Below are positions 35,852 to 47,100 of a DNA stretch of 64,000 nucleotides, one piece after another. The stretch is from positions 356,549-420,548 of the forward strand of contig NW_021940920.1 in assembly GCF_004337985.1 (NCBI RefSeq), given 5' to 3'. Position numbers and translations under genes: made by a program. The number at the start of each line of letters is the position of its first letter. Position 1 is the stretch's first letter. This DNA is from Pyricularia pennisetigena (lineage: Eukaryota > Ascomycota > Sordariomycetes > Magnaporthales > Pyriculariaceae). The notes under the pieces were generated by a model. That model saw only the letters and a program-made list of their open reading frames with translations, had not been told where the DNA came from and did no database searches.

Positions 35852-36315
35852 TTGGAAAGCCCTGATGGGATATGTGATTTTTTTTTGGGTTCTTTTGAGT
35901 TTGTGTATGGTGTTTGCGAACCGGATTGCAGACGCTATTGGAAACAATCTATTATCTGTTTCTTTTTTTCCGAGTATTCTGTTTGGCGGGGCTTTTGGTT
36001 TTCACATTGCCAGAGCCTCTTCTGGCGATTCAAAAATTTCGTGGAGCCTCCCGCCCTCCAAAAATTTCTAGCGCGGAGCAGGGAATACCCTTGTTAGAAA
36101 CGTGCCCCACTTTGACGCGCCGCTGCACAGAAAAAAAAGAGAGCTTTGGGCCGATCCAGTTCTTCATTGGATGACGCCTCAACAGCAGGTGCATTTTTGT
36201 TTGCGCAAAGCTACAGTACCTCCCGCATGCACTACCTGCTTTATTGAAGCTAAAGACACATATGATGGGAACAGCTGCTTCATAAATCCCCAGTGCGTGG
36301 CCAACCACAACACAA
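35852..36315. promoter_or_regulatory. bidirectional promoter region, SSZ1 / RRP40
   Basis: 464 nt separate the two start codons. T-rich tracts (35878-35887, 35961-35970) lie nearer SSZ1. No TATA box in convincing position was seen. Both products serve ribosome and RNA metabolism, so shared regulation is plausible but inferred. Confidence 0.5.
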
Positions 36316-37224
36316 ATGGCGACGGCGACAGAACGCCCATTCGTCCTCCCCGGCGAGGCAATCGACCCCTCCCTAATCCCAACTCACCCAAAACGGCCAC
36401 TCCGCCTCGGTCCCGGCCTGCGACACATTCCGCCCGCCGAGATCGTGCCCACCGTCGCCGGCAAGCTAGTAGTCAACCCCGCCAAGCCATCGCTGTCGCT
36501 TGACTACAATGGAGGTCGCGTAAGGACACTCNNNNNNNNNNNNNNNNNNNNNNNNNNNNNNNNNNNNNCATCATGCCTGCTCTCGTGTCAAGCCGTGCAC
36601 GCTAACACCCCATGCTCGCCACGACCATATCAGTACGTCCCAGAACCCAATGACCTCGTTATAGGCCAGGTCCACCACTCGTCGGCCGACTTCCACTTCG
36701 TCAGCCTGGCGCCACACACCACCAATGCCCTGCTACCCGTCTTGGCCTTCGAGGGCGCGACGCGCAAGACCCGTCCCGTCCTGCCCGCCGGCAGCCTGGT
36801 GTACGCGCGCGTCGCCTCCGCCAGCCGCCACATGGATGCCGAACTCGAATGCGTCTCGCAGACGACCGGCAAGGCGGACGGTCTGGGGCCGCTGAACCCG
36901 CCTGCTGCTGCGGCACCCGGCGCGGGGGCGGCCGCTGCTGCCGCATCTACGGGAACCGTCTTCAACGTCAGCCTCGGCTTGGCCAGGAGACTGCTCATGC
37001 CACAAGCCGAGAGGGATGCCGGGCTGGTTGTGCTCGATGCGCTCGCCGCCGAGGGTCTTGCATTTGAGACGGCCGTCGGGAGGAATGGAAAGGTCTGGGT
37101 CGCGAGTGAGAGCGTCCCGACGCTGGTGCTCGTCGGTCGTGCGCTAGCCGAAGTGGACGAGAAGGGGTTGGACATTGACGCGCAAAGACGGCTCGTCAAG
37201 AAGCTGGTAAAGGAGATGAGCTGA
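36316..37224 (+). CDS. RRP40: exosome cap subunit RRP40 (EXOSC3), two exons with an N gap in the intron
   Basis: Rrp40 is one of three cap proteins of the RNA exosome, which degrades and trims RNA 3' to 5'. Exons are 36316-36519 and 36634-37224, giving 264 residues; the intron starts GTAAGG and ends CAG. The unsequenced stretch 36532-36568 lies wholly inside the intron, so the protein is complete. The N-terminal domain (ERPFVLPGEAID) leads to an S1-like domain across the junction, GR|YVPEPNDLVIGQVHHSSADFHFVSL, and a KH domain with GRNGKVWV in place of the usual GxxG loop. A Pro/Ala/Gly-rich insert at about residue 162-180 is extra compared with yeast. The length is close to the family norm. 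Confidence 0.95.
   Translation: MATATERPFVLPGEAIDPSLIPTHPKRPLRLGPGLRHIPPAEIVPTVAGKLVVNPAKPSLSLDYNGGRVRTLXXXXXXXXXXXXXSCLLSCQAVHANTPCSPRPYQYVPEPNDLVIGQVHHSSADFHFVSLAPHTTNALLPVLAFEGATRKTRPVLPAGSLVYARVASASRHMDAELECVSQTTGKADGLGPLNPPAAAAPGAGAAAAAASTGTVFNVSLGLARRLLMPQAERDAGLVVLDALAAEGLAFETAVGRNGKVWVASESVPTLVLVGRALAEVDEKGLDIDAQRRLVKKLVKEMS
36532..36568. other. assembly gap (37 N) inside RRP40 intron
   Basis: Thirty-seven N bases. The flanking donor (36520) and acceptor (36633) are intact. Confidence 0.99.
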
Positions 37225-37468
37225 AAAGAATCAATTTCTTTGCTAGCTAAAAAAAAAAAAAAAAAACGCGAATATCAACGCAAGACTTGTCAGGGATATT
37301 TCACCTGGACCTGAACACCACGCGGATATACCGCAGCTTGATCTTGACGACGGCAAAAGCCCAGAATTAAAATCAGAAAAAGAAAACCTCTCCCTTTCTT
37401 GTCCATATCCCATATTTTCTTTGTTACGACGCTTGATCGCAGAGGCCTCGGAGTAAGCCTTTCAAGAC

Positions 37469-38186
37469 TTATTCCATCCTCATTGTCTGCTGAGCTTGCT
37501 GTTGAGCCTCCTTCAGTCGACTCACGATTACAGCCGGCACAATGGAATGCGTTAAACCACGGCTCTCCAAAAGGAAGTTTGCAGCGTGCAACCCAACCTC
37601 AGAGTTATGGGGCAGTAGTCGGAGGAGGAGACAGGCCTCCGTGATCTCGGAGGGGTTGGAATCAAGCGGTTTTACCATCTTTGCCGTTTCCATCTGCAGC
37701 GTCCCAGGCCTTCAGCCACACGTCGCAAGACTTCTTCAAGACCTCGCGGGCACTCTTGGGCTTCTCGAGCATCCCCGATAGCGTGGTCCAACCCTGACTA
37801 TTCGAACAGCTTAGCGGGCATTAGCACAGAAGTCAAGACGAGATGGTGCTTAGAGCGTTGCCTGGATTTGTGCTGTTGAGCATCTCAGCATCGTGAAGAG
37901 TGTCGAAAACGGCCATGGCGGGTCTGTCGAAGACGAACGACGTCGGCTCAACTGGACCCTGGTACTTGACGGAACTCTTGCCCAATTTGTCGGTATTATG
38001 CAAACAGTCAGTTTCATTGGCACCGCGGCAATATTCGCATCTGTTGGATTCAGAACCCGAGGGCGGAACAGGAACCACGGTAGGTAGAAAAAGTGTTTGG
38101 TGGCAGTCTAGGTTTGGAAATTTCAGGAATGTCGTACGGCAGGGGTTTATAGGGCGAGCGGCAGGTACCAAACGCGTTTGTTCCAA
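37469..38186 (-). pseudogene. coding-like minus-strand fragments, possible gene remnant
   Basis: Three stretches read like protein but lie in different frames. One at about 38100-37845 contains KYQGPVEPTSFVFDRPAMAV and HDAEMLNSTNPGNALS. One at about 37800-37665 contains GWTTLSGMLEKPKSAREVL and SCDVWLKAWDAADG. One at 37693-37469 contains SEITEACLLLRLLPHNSEV. I found no splice pair that joins them cleanly. Either it is a decayed gene or a multi-exon gene whose junctions I could not place. The family is not recognised. Confidence 0.25.
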
Positions 38187-38674
38187 AGTCCAAGCAGATT
38201 TAAACCATGAACAAAGTGACAGCCAGAAAAGAGTTTGTTAATTTAGATGTTCTCAGATGTCCCGAGGTCGGCTACTCTTCTCGAACCCCAGTGTTCGGCT
38301 GGCCTCTCAAAACAATGCCTGGCGCTCATACCTGACGAATATGATGTTCTCGGGTCCTTCTGGCCTACCATGGAAGTAATAATTTCATTTTACTTTATCC
38401 GGACATGTGCCGCTCTTTTACCGTAAGTTTTGAGTGTCTAAATATAGTATAGCTTGGCGGAAAGCACACTGTTATCGTCATGAGGAATCCTCACATGCCA
38501 TTGAAACTCCCTCTACGAATCTGTTTCCAAAAACTCTGAAAGAAAAAAAAACAAGAGAATACAGAAGGACGCTTTTGGGGTATATGCATAAATTACACTG
38601 CCCTAGCCCATAACTTTAGGCTGGCAAACTGAAGTTGAAAAATGACCCTCGCGTTTGTTACGTTTTGGGCTCTG

Positions 38675-38818
38675 TTACGGTCGTCATTGGACCCGGGCTG
38701 TCTCTTGTTCTCAGACCCAGTCCTATCGGTCGTCCTTGAACACAGCTTATCGGGCATCCATGGACCCAGCCTATCGTCAGTCATTGGCGGCAGACTATCC
38801 GTCGTCCTTGGACCCGGG
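38675..38818 (+). repeat. degenerate minisatellite, six 24-bp units
   Basis: Units start at 38675, 38699, 38723, 38747, 38771 and 38795, with a core like TCGTCCTTGGACCCAGC. The last four read in one frame as an octapeptide repeat of the type YRSSLDPA. No surrounding gene was found. Confidence 0.75.
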
Positions 38819-39002
38819 ATTTTCGCCATTGCTCGCAAAAACACCCAAGTTTTGGGGGTTGCGGCTACTGAGTGGCCTGGACGATCCGTAGTTCAGATTA
38901 TGTATTGAGCTAAGGCCCACGAGCTCGCCAATACTGCTCAATAAAGGCCTTTGGGGATTGACCAAACCCCATAGAGATCTTGTGGTACAGCCTCAAGAAC
39001 TG

Positions 39003-41305
39003 CTAAGACTCCGTCATAGATTGATCGACTTCGGCCGCAACGACCGGTTCCTGGTCCGGATCGCGCTTGTGCTTGTTTTGCATATGCCTTCGCCAGTTGT
39101 CCTTGCGAGGAAACGATTTACCGTTGACACGAGAGTATGGGCAGCCTTCAACGCTACAGTGGAAGCCCTTGGACTTGGTATGCTTGTCGTTGACGTGGCG
39201 CTCCAGATGAGTCTTGGTGCCGAAAGTGGCTGTGCAGTCTGTATACGAACAGCGATACTTCCGGTCGTGGTATCGAACGTGGTGACTAAGCTGCATGTTA
39301 ACACAGATATCTCATGTCCACAATAATGATATAGAGGCTTACTTCAACTTATGCTTCTCCTCAAATTCTCGGCCACAGTCACCGCACTTGAAAGGTTTTG
39401 GTGCCTCGGAGCCTATACGACACGGTAATCAGCCATCAAAATGCCACAAACGGTGAACAGAGTTTGTTTTTCAGCGATGTGGCGTGATCACTTACCTGAC
39501 GCTTCTCCAGGAGACATGCCTTGCTGTGGCGGAGGGCAGGGAGATAAGCTGCCGCTATAGCTAGACGAGGTCCCCGTGATATGTGTGCTGGGAGTATTTG
39601 CAAAGTTTGATGGTATCCCGACAGACACCGATGAATGTGAGTAGTCGCGCTTGTGACCTTGGCGATCTGGTGCAGGGTTAAATGCGTTCTCGAAAGAATC
39701 CATGTAGACATTTTCAACCATATCGGGCTCAGACTTGATTAAAACAGGAGTATACGGGGCCGCAAGCGGAGGGGAAGGTTGGTACGGTTGCAGTGGTGCG
39801 GCTGAAGTTGTTTGGGGATACTGTTGCATTGGCTGCGTCGTTTCGGTGTTGACAGCCTCGGATTTGGTATATCCAGGGACACCTTCGAAGAAATTATCCA
39901 TCGCTCTGATGTCGCCAATAGGTATATCAATATTTGATTCCTGCTGATGCTGTATATTCGAGAATTGGTGATCACTCATTTGCATCTGAGAGGGGTTGGA
40001 AATATGCTGTGACGAGGTCGTCTCCCCCAGGTCTGAAGGGTAGCCAGTATTGCCAAGGTCAGCTTGCCAATCTGGCATCAGGCCAGCGTTCACAGCGTTG
40101 AGATCTTGCGGGTTGACAGTCCCACTGACGATAGAAAGACCATTAGCCGTCAACTGCCCAGTGCCCAGAGGGAATGTGAAATCCTCTGCTGATCCACCAG
40201 CCAAGTTTGACATCCCTTGCCCTTGTGTAGGTGCGCCAAACATTTGAAGGCCCGAGACAGGTGTTCCATTGAAGCCCTGGTTAACCATGTCAGGTGATTG
40301 CGACGGCGTCATCAAGGAATTGTTTTTCTGGTCAGAGTAGCCGGGCTGTTGTAAACCCTGCGAGAATTCTTGGTCCGGCTGCGCTCCTGTACCCATGTGA
40401 GAAAAGGCTTGGGCGTCGGCAAAGGTAGAGATGCTCGGCTGTGCCGTCATCGGTGTGTTCAATTGAGTTACGGGCACTCCCTCTGGGTAGTAATACGCTG
40501 CTGCCGCTCCGCTGGTCGAGTAGGTCGTCGTCACGGGGGCCATGGAAAGGGGCTCTTGATACATGGGCTGGCCCGTTGGAGCCTGCGTCCACGAAGAATC
40601 CTGGGATGCATAATGCTGCGGCATCGACCTCTCGCTCGTCCTACGAAACACAGAGGTGGTAGAGCGCATTGCTTTGGATAGTGCGGACCATGTGGAAGCC
40701 TGAGAGCCTCGGCGTTCCTTCTCTGGCGGCGGAGTCGTCATCTGTGTGCCAAAAGTTGTTGCCGTGAGGTTTGTGGCTGCCCGCTGGGGCCCAGCCATGG
40801 AATCCAGATTTGGTGACTGATGTTGTCGATCTGGCGGAGGTGTACAAATCGCAGCGGCCGACTGCCCGTTTTGCGGGCTCCCAGGGCTGGCTTGTTGAGC
40901 CGGCCCATTCTTGAACATTGAAGCAGCAGCATTGCTATCCTCAGAGCTGGGCTGTCCACGGCCATATTGATCCATAGAGAGTTGCTTCGTGACGGGTGAG
41001 TTTTCGGATCCATTCATCGCCTGTTGTTGGGCAGCCTGTATCTCCGCCTCGGGATCGAATGGGGCATCGCCTCGCCTCTTCCGCCTGTACCGTACGATAA
41101 AAGGATATGCACAAAAGGCAATCACAATTGCGCCAACGACGCTACCAATCACAGCGCCTGCGATGCCACCCGCCGACAGTGGAGAGTCATTTGATCGCGC
41201 AAAAATCTCCGCGCGGGCTACGAGTGGACGCAGGTTCGTCGGCGCATAGGACGCGCCGTGATCGCGTGCCGCGAGAAGTGGTGGCTCCTTCATGGCGGCG
41301 GTCAT
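39003..41305 (-). CDS. membrane-tethered C2H2 zinc-finger protein (putative dormant transcription factor), three exons
   Basis: Exons are 41305-39496, 39412-39343 and 39285-39003, giving 720 residues. Introns start GTAAGT and GTAAGC and end TATAG and TTAG. Residues 46-71 form one strong hydrophobic span (Gly/Ala/Val/Ile-rich, ending FCAYPFIV), followed at once by RYRRKRR, a stop-transfer signal that places the C-terminal side in the cytosol. There is no cleavable signal peptide. Residues 80-600 are Gln/Ser/Pro/Thr-rich, like an activation region. Three C2H2 fingers follow: C613-C616-H629-H633, C639-C644-H657-H662, and C670-C675-H694-H699 with a longer loop (SFPRKDNWRRH). Finger 1 is completed only by splicing, which supports the exon model. 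By analogy with SREBP- or ATF6-like factors, proteolysis could free the DNA-binding part; that is inference. No gene name is recognised. Confidence 0.88.
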
Positions 41306-43384
41306 GTTGTGCGTCGGAGTGAGGCCGTCTCTTTGATGTTGTCGTTTCGTTGTCGTCTACCGCTTTACTCCGGGTCTCGCGGGGACTGGTTGTTACCAGC
41401 GAGGGAAGAATCGAGGGGGTCAAGCAAGGCTGCGTGACGCACCAGGCCGGCCGAGTCTGGTGCCCCGAATTTCGTTGGCCAGCATGGAGGGAGGTCGGAA
41501 AGATCTTTTTGTTCACCGTAGGAGCAATCGCCGTTTTCTTTTCTTGTCGATACTATCTTGTGTTGCAGCAATTTGTTGAACAAAATAAAAAGGTACGATG
41601 GCTGGGTTTGTGGCGAGATTAAGCGCTTGCCTCGCAGCGCAAGAGAGGTAGTTTAGGTTCGGTACCTAAGGGAGGCAGGTGGAGGAGGTCTGTTGGTAGG
41701 GTAGGAAATTGGCGGACCTGGGGCTGGCAGAGACTTGAACGAGCCACTCCAGACGAAACAGGCTGTCGGGGGAAGGTGTAGTAAGGGCCTCAGCGGTGGG
41801 CGGGCAAGGGTCTTTGGTGGAGGCCTGCGAAGCTCCACATGCTTGTTGCATGGGGTTGCTGTTTCCCGCTTGCTTTGCCGCCGTCTTGTCACCCACGCAT
41901 GTCCATCACGCACGGATCGCACCCTTCTCGTCACCCCAGCCTCCACTTGGATGTCCGTTAATTGACAGGAGCTGAAGTGTTTCTTTTTTTTTTTTTTTTT
42001 TTTTTTTCCTGGTCGGCGAACTCTGGGTTGCTGATCCATTAACCATGGTCTCTGTTGGCAGGTCAGTATTTTTGGATGATTCCCATACTGCTATAGTTAT
42101 TTACCAGTCGATTATTTCTACTTCCCGGGTTGGCTTGACTAAGGTAGGTACCACTTCTTAAGCGTACTGGTCGTAATACCAACAGGTTCGGGTTCTCGAA
42201 CTAATTAGCCAAGGTTCTCGACTGGCAGCACCGACAAAACATCGGACGTCCAACCGCACAAGTCACTCAAATTGAATCTTTCCTAAATCCACTTCCACCC
42301 AATCCTATAACATGACATTGGACGGGAATCCCTACTCCGTACGAGGTACATATCTGGCTTTCAACCTCGAAAAACCCACAACGCCACCCAAGCTGAGGAT
42401 TTGGCCCCCATTGATGAATGCATGCATGGGTGGAGTGGGCGTCGCTCCTTTCACGTATGCAATGCAGTCTGCGATCAAAGGGATTCTGTCCTGTCCGAAT
42501 CCCATCAGCCGTTTGATTTATGAGGGCATTGTCCGTATTGTGTCCTGTTCATAACAACCCAGAACTTGGCCCACGCCGCAGGCACCAAGGGACGACTGCA
42601 TTATTCTGCATGATACCATGAATTCTTTCCCCGCGCAATGATTGTCTTGGGTCCTCCGCCCCAGCCCAAGGGATTTTGCCCGACAAGGACGCTAAGAAAC
42701 CCGTCTGGTACAAAGACGCTACTTGCACTAGTCCAGACTAGGTAGGCCAAGGAGTTGTTGGCTATTGGGTTGCCTCCCGCATTTCTTTGGTGGACCCGGC
42801 CAAGCCGGCGAATCAATCGAGTTTATCGGCGCGTTCTGTGTTCCACATCCCATCCATGCGGACCCCGTCGCCGTCTGGGATGAAGGCTGTAGTTGACCGA
42901 ACGTTTTGTTCTTTTTGCGGCTGTCTGTCTCTCTTGAACCCGGTGGCTCAGCGTCGCAAGATTGCGCAAGAAGAAACAAGGACCACGTACAGAAAATAAG
43001 GAGATAACAAAAAAAGGGGGGGGACGTGGCTTGGACAACATTATGGTAGTTAGTAAAAAAATTCAAGTCCTAGGTGAACACGCGGTCAATCAAGCACACA
43101 CACACACACATTCATTCATTCAGGGGTAGGTGGTCGCAAACGTCAAAGTCCTTGTTTTTCTACGTTACCAACGAACAACGGCAGGGTAGCATGGCCGTGT
43201 TAATTACCCGAGGCAAGCCACTGTTGATTCTACGGCGGCGAACCGAGTCTAAGATATGAATGGATTATGACATATAGAAAGAACCAAAAGGGCAATATTT
43301 GTGTAACCCCATAAAATACACCGATGTTCGCGTTACATAGCACTCTGATTCTTTGCAGTCGCCCGCACTGACTAGCTAACTGCC

Positions 43385-43438
<54 letters not shown>

Positions 43439-44160
43439 AGAACGTCCTGCCTATGGCATAGCTGAGGTGATCCAACTCGCCTAGGAATCAGTCCGACATA
43501 GATTGTTACCTTGGACACTGCTGCGCCATAGATCAACAGAGTGCCTACCCAAGACTTCATTCTACAACGAGGTTGTTTCACGTGATATCCTGTCAAGGTT
43601 GTAAGCAACAGCAACCATATTGCGCCCATGCCAACGCTGTGAGGTGGATATAAAGGTTCGAATAGAAAAACACCTTGGGTGTCGTAACATGGCCCTAGAT
43701 ATACCCTATATACATAATTCCCAGGGACAGCAAAAAGTCGCCCTCTGCAGTCCCTATCAAAACCAATCGGTTATCCCCATCTTGTCCGTCGCATTGCTTT
43801 ATTACAGAATCTGCAGCAAAATCGCGGCAGGATAGGAAGAGAACATACTAAAGAATGGAAGAGGGAGACAAGGGAATTATGAAAAACAAAAAGAAGCGCT
43901 ATACACAGAAAGTTAAAGTTGGACTATATGGTATGATGGTAAAAAGAGAGGCAAAAAAAGTTATGAGAAAACCAATCTCCCAAGGACAACCAACATCCCG
44001 CCGCCGTTCGTTCTCATGCCCATGACTTTGGAATAATCATCCGATCTCCCATGCAATGCGACGCGCCAAAACAATGAGATTTTCCCAAAGGAAAAAAAAG
44101 AACCCTAAACCCGATAGAGAAAAGAAAAAATGCATGAGGTATTTACAAAAGGAATTATGG
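41306..44160. other. intergenic region between the C2H2 gene and MED12
   Basis: The first part is the leader and promoter of the C2H2 gene. Further on are T24 (41984-42007), CA repeats (43095-43110), and T12A39 (43386-43436). The 3' flank of MED12 (43840-44160) is purine-rich. Short frames at 42312-42554 (+) and 43440-43629 (-) have no family resemblance and were not called. Confidence 0.55.
43386..43436. repeat. T12-A39 homopolymer junction
   Basis: Twelve T run directly into 39 A, so up to 12 bp can fold back into a hairpin with no loop sequence other than A. Confidence 0.9.
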
Positions 44161-47100
44161 CTATTGCAACTTGAAGGCCCTGAATAGCGTCAAGCCCAGA
44201 CTGCTGTCATTCTCGCCAATGTTCGGTGTCGGCTCGTTGAGTAGCTCCCACCGCCTCGGCACAAAAGGCTTCCCCTTGGACTCTGGAGGGGCTGCTGTCA
44301 ATTGACTTATGAGTGCAGCTCTCCTCGGATCAGATCCGCTTCCGGTGGCTGTGACCCCTACTCCAGGAACTAAGTAGTGCCTGTCGGCCCCCGGATCTGG
44401 TATCCAGCTCATCAGATAACGCAGCCTGCAGTCGGACGTGCTCTCTAAAATGACTCTACCCAGCCCCGCTCGCACGTCATCAGGAAGGCTGTCTACTAAC
44501 ACCAGCGCCGAGTCAAAAACGCGCTGTATGAGAGCCGATGGGCTCAGCTCAGAAGATGCTGAAGAGTCTTCCGGAGCCATCAGGCTGTTGGAGAGCTCGA
44601 TCATGATACCCGAGAGCGCCAGAACGGCACGAGCCCGCACCTCGATGCTAGCCTTGGACGTGTCAAAAGTCGCCGTGTGCAACGTTATAAACGTCAAAAG
44701 GTGCGGAAGCCAGTGCTTTTGGACCGCATGGCGGGTTTCTGCTTGGGCTGCAGACATGGGGCTCATAGCCAGGATTTCCCAAAGATCCATGAGCTTATCG
44801 GCCATGGCCGACACAAGCTGCGGTGGGCGACCCATAGAACCTCCCCTGACAATCGCATCGACGACCGACACCAGGCTCTCCGCCATCTCGTCACATTCCT
44901 TCAGGTCTGGCGCAGGTGCATCTAACTCCATGGGTGCCAGGCCCAAAGGCTCTTTGCTAGCCGATGGCAGCATGTCGAGAAAGCGCGCCTGTGCTCTGTT
45001 CTTGAGGTGCTGCGTGATCTCCGGATTGAGACAGCTGAGCAACCCAGTCCACGTCATATTTCGCGCATCTATGGCTTTGTCCATGGCGCCTGCGAAGAGA
45101 TCAAGCTGCGATTGTAGACGTTGACCAGCATCTCCCCCGTGGCCACCTGCCAACGAGGAGCTCTCTGCAGCGAGGCTTGCCCGGAGCTTCAGCTGGCAAA
45201 ACGGCAGTGTGAGTTCGTTGGTCAGCTGGAGGATCTCCTCGAATGAGATATGCACAGCCGTCTCCGGGTCGACGCCACCGAGATCCGTTTTCGCGGGCAG
45301 CAGAATCTTGTCCATTTCAGTCTCCAATAATGCCGCTACTTCGGCTGCATTTGCTTGCTTGTTGTTCAGCAGAACACGGGCAACCATGCTCGAGTCCCCT
45401 AGTGCCAATTCCATGAGTGTCGAGCGTATAGCAGTGCGTAGGATCTTGTCGGCGAGTGGCATATTGGACCTCCCCTCACTTGGGCTACCTGCAAACTCGG
45501 CAATGGCTAGTCTCATGGCGGTCAACACCGCAACGGGATGCTTCTTGATGACCAGGGATTGTGCGATTCGAAATCGATACTGCTCATCCGTTGACATGGA
45601 GGTAGATGAGCGTTCGGAAAGAGGTCGAATAAGGAGCTTAACCATTTCCTGATGGAACAATGGTGGTCTCGCTCCGCTCGTGGCAGCTGGATCTTGGACT
45701 GACGCATCACCGTACAGCGCATTCACGAGGAGCGGCAAGCTCAAGCAGCCGGAGGAGATCATAAGCGGATAGAGGCGCAGAACTTCGATGGCGCCTGATG
45801 ACTTGCTTCGAGCCTGGATCCACTTCGTCATCTGAGCATCGAAGTATTCCGAGTCGAATATGCGCAGTTTGGTGAGTAGACTGATCGCGCTTCTGAATTT
45901 GTCTGTGTTCTCATCAGCCTTGCTTGGCCGGAGAGTGTCGACTAGCGTGCCGAAAAGACGCTCCATCGTCGGCTTATCCATGCTGCTGCCCGTGGCAAGC
46001 AACCGCTCAATGGCTCCTTCTTCGTGCAAATCGCCGTCGGGGTTATTATCTGACACCGGCGAGCATGCGTCGATGGCTGAGCTTCTATCATATCGCACGA
46101 GATCCATGCCAAGCTTGACGGCCAGGTCTTCCTTGCCAGGTAAACAAGCCACTAGACTGGTGATCGATGCCAGTAGCCGCCTAACCCCCGGACCGGTCTC
46201 TTCGGCGACTATTGGGGTCAATCGCGACATGAGACAGTCCGATAGTGGGTTGAGCTGCCTCAGTGCGGCAAAGACCTGAGTGTGCATTGTCAGGGTGTCA
46301 CTGCAGGACGCGAGAATGTCTGCACACATGGTCATTGGCACAAGAGCCTGGATAACTTCACCCAGCATACGAAAGTCCTCACAGGCTTCCAAGATCCTGC
46401 GCACATTGCAAAAGATGGTGTCAGAGAGGCTGCCGAGTCCTTCCTTCTGACCAGAAGCCTGGTGCGACTTTATCGTGTCCATAAAGGCCCCTCGTAGCCA
46501 GACAGCAACCTGCAGTTTCACCTGAAAGCCAGCCTTTGTGAGTCGCTTCGTGAATTTCTGCAGTGACATGTTTGGCACGTGATTTCCCCGGAAAGCAAGC
46601 TGGCCCCAGCCCATGATCCGCTTCGTAATGTCGATGGCGTTCTCGATCTCTCGGTTTTGATCCGCTACGGGATAAGTTGCTCTCCTCAGCATGCTGGCTC
46701 TGATGTTCTTCAAAGAGTCACTTATTGCGTTTATTGGGAGCTCGACCAGAAGGCGTGTATCCGCGGGTCCGTCGGGTTCCACATCAGTGGGACTTTTGAC
46801 ACCGCCTCGGGCGATGAGCCATTGTATATACCTTTCCATCGAGAACAGTTCGGCTCTGACCAGTTCGGCGACTAGATGGAATACGAATTCCTTACGCAGG
46901 CTATCTTGAATCGCCGTAGAACCAATGAATTTAAGAATGGTGTCAGTGATTCCGAAGCCAGGTAGCGACGCCCAGGTGCTGAGAAGATAAGCAGCGATAT
47001 ATATCTTGGTCGATCCAGGTCGCTGGGAAGAGGTCGCCCATTCCAGCAGGATCCTGGCAACAGCCCCGATATCCCTGTTGACGGCCAAGCAGCGGGCCGA

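Larger units (their letters stand above)
37225..39002. other. intergenic region with a possible gene remnant and a minisatellite
   Basis: Contains A18 at 37249-37266, coding-like minus-strand pieces at about 37470-38190, and six degenerate 24-bp repeats at 38675-38818. No intact gene is visible. Confidence 0.5.

Noticed and set aside
42312..42554. 80-codon frame on the plus strand
   Set aside because: No homology recognised, no supporting splice or context signals, and surrounded by non-coding DNA.
43440..43629. Minus-strand frame with a hydrophobic start
   Set aside because: Ends in a homopolymer-encoded run and has no family resemblance or complete gene structure.
44438..45652. Plus-strand frames across MED12
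   Set aside because: Antisense to the long Med12 exon and without recognisable domains.
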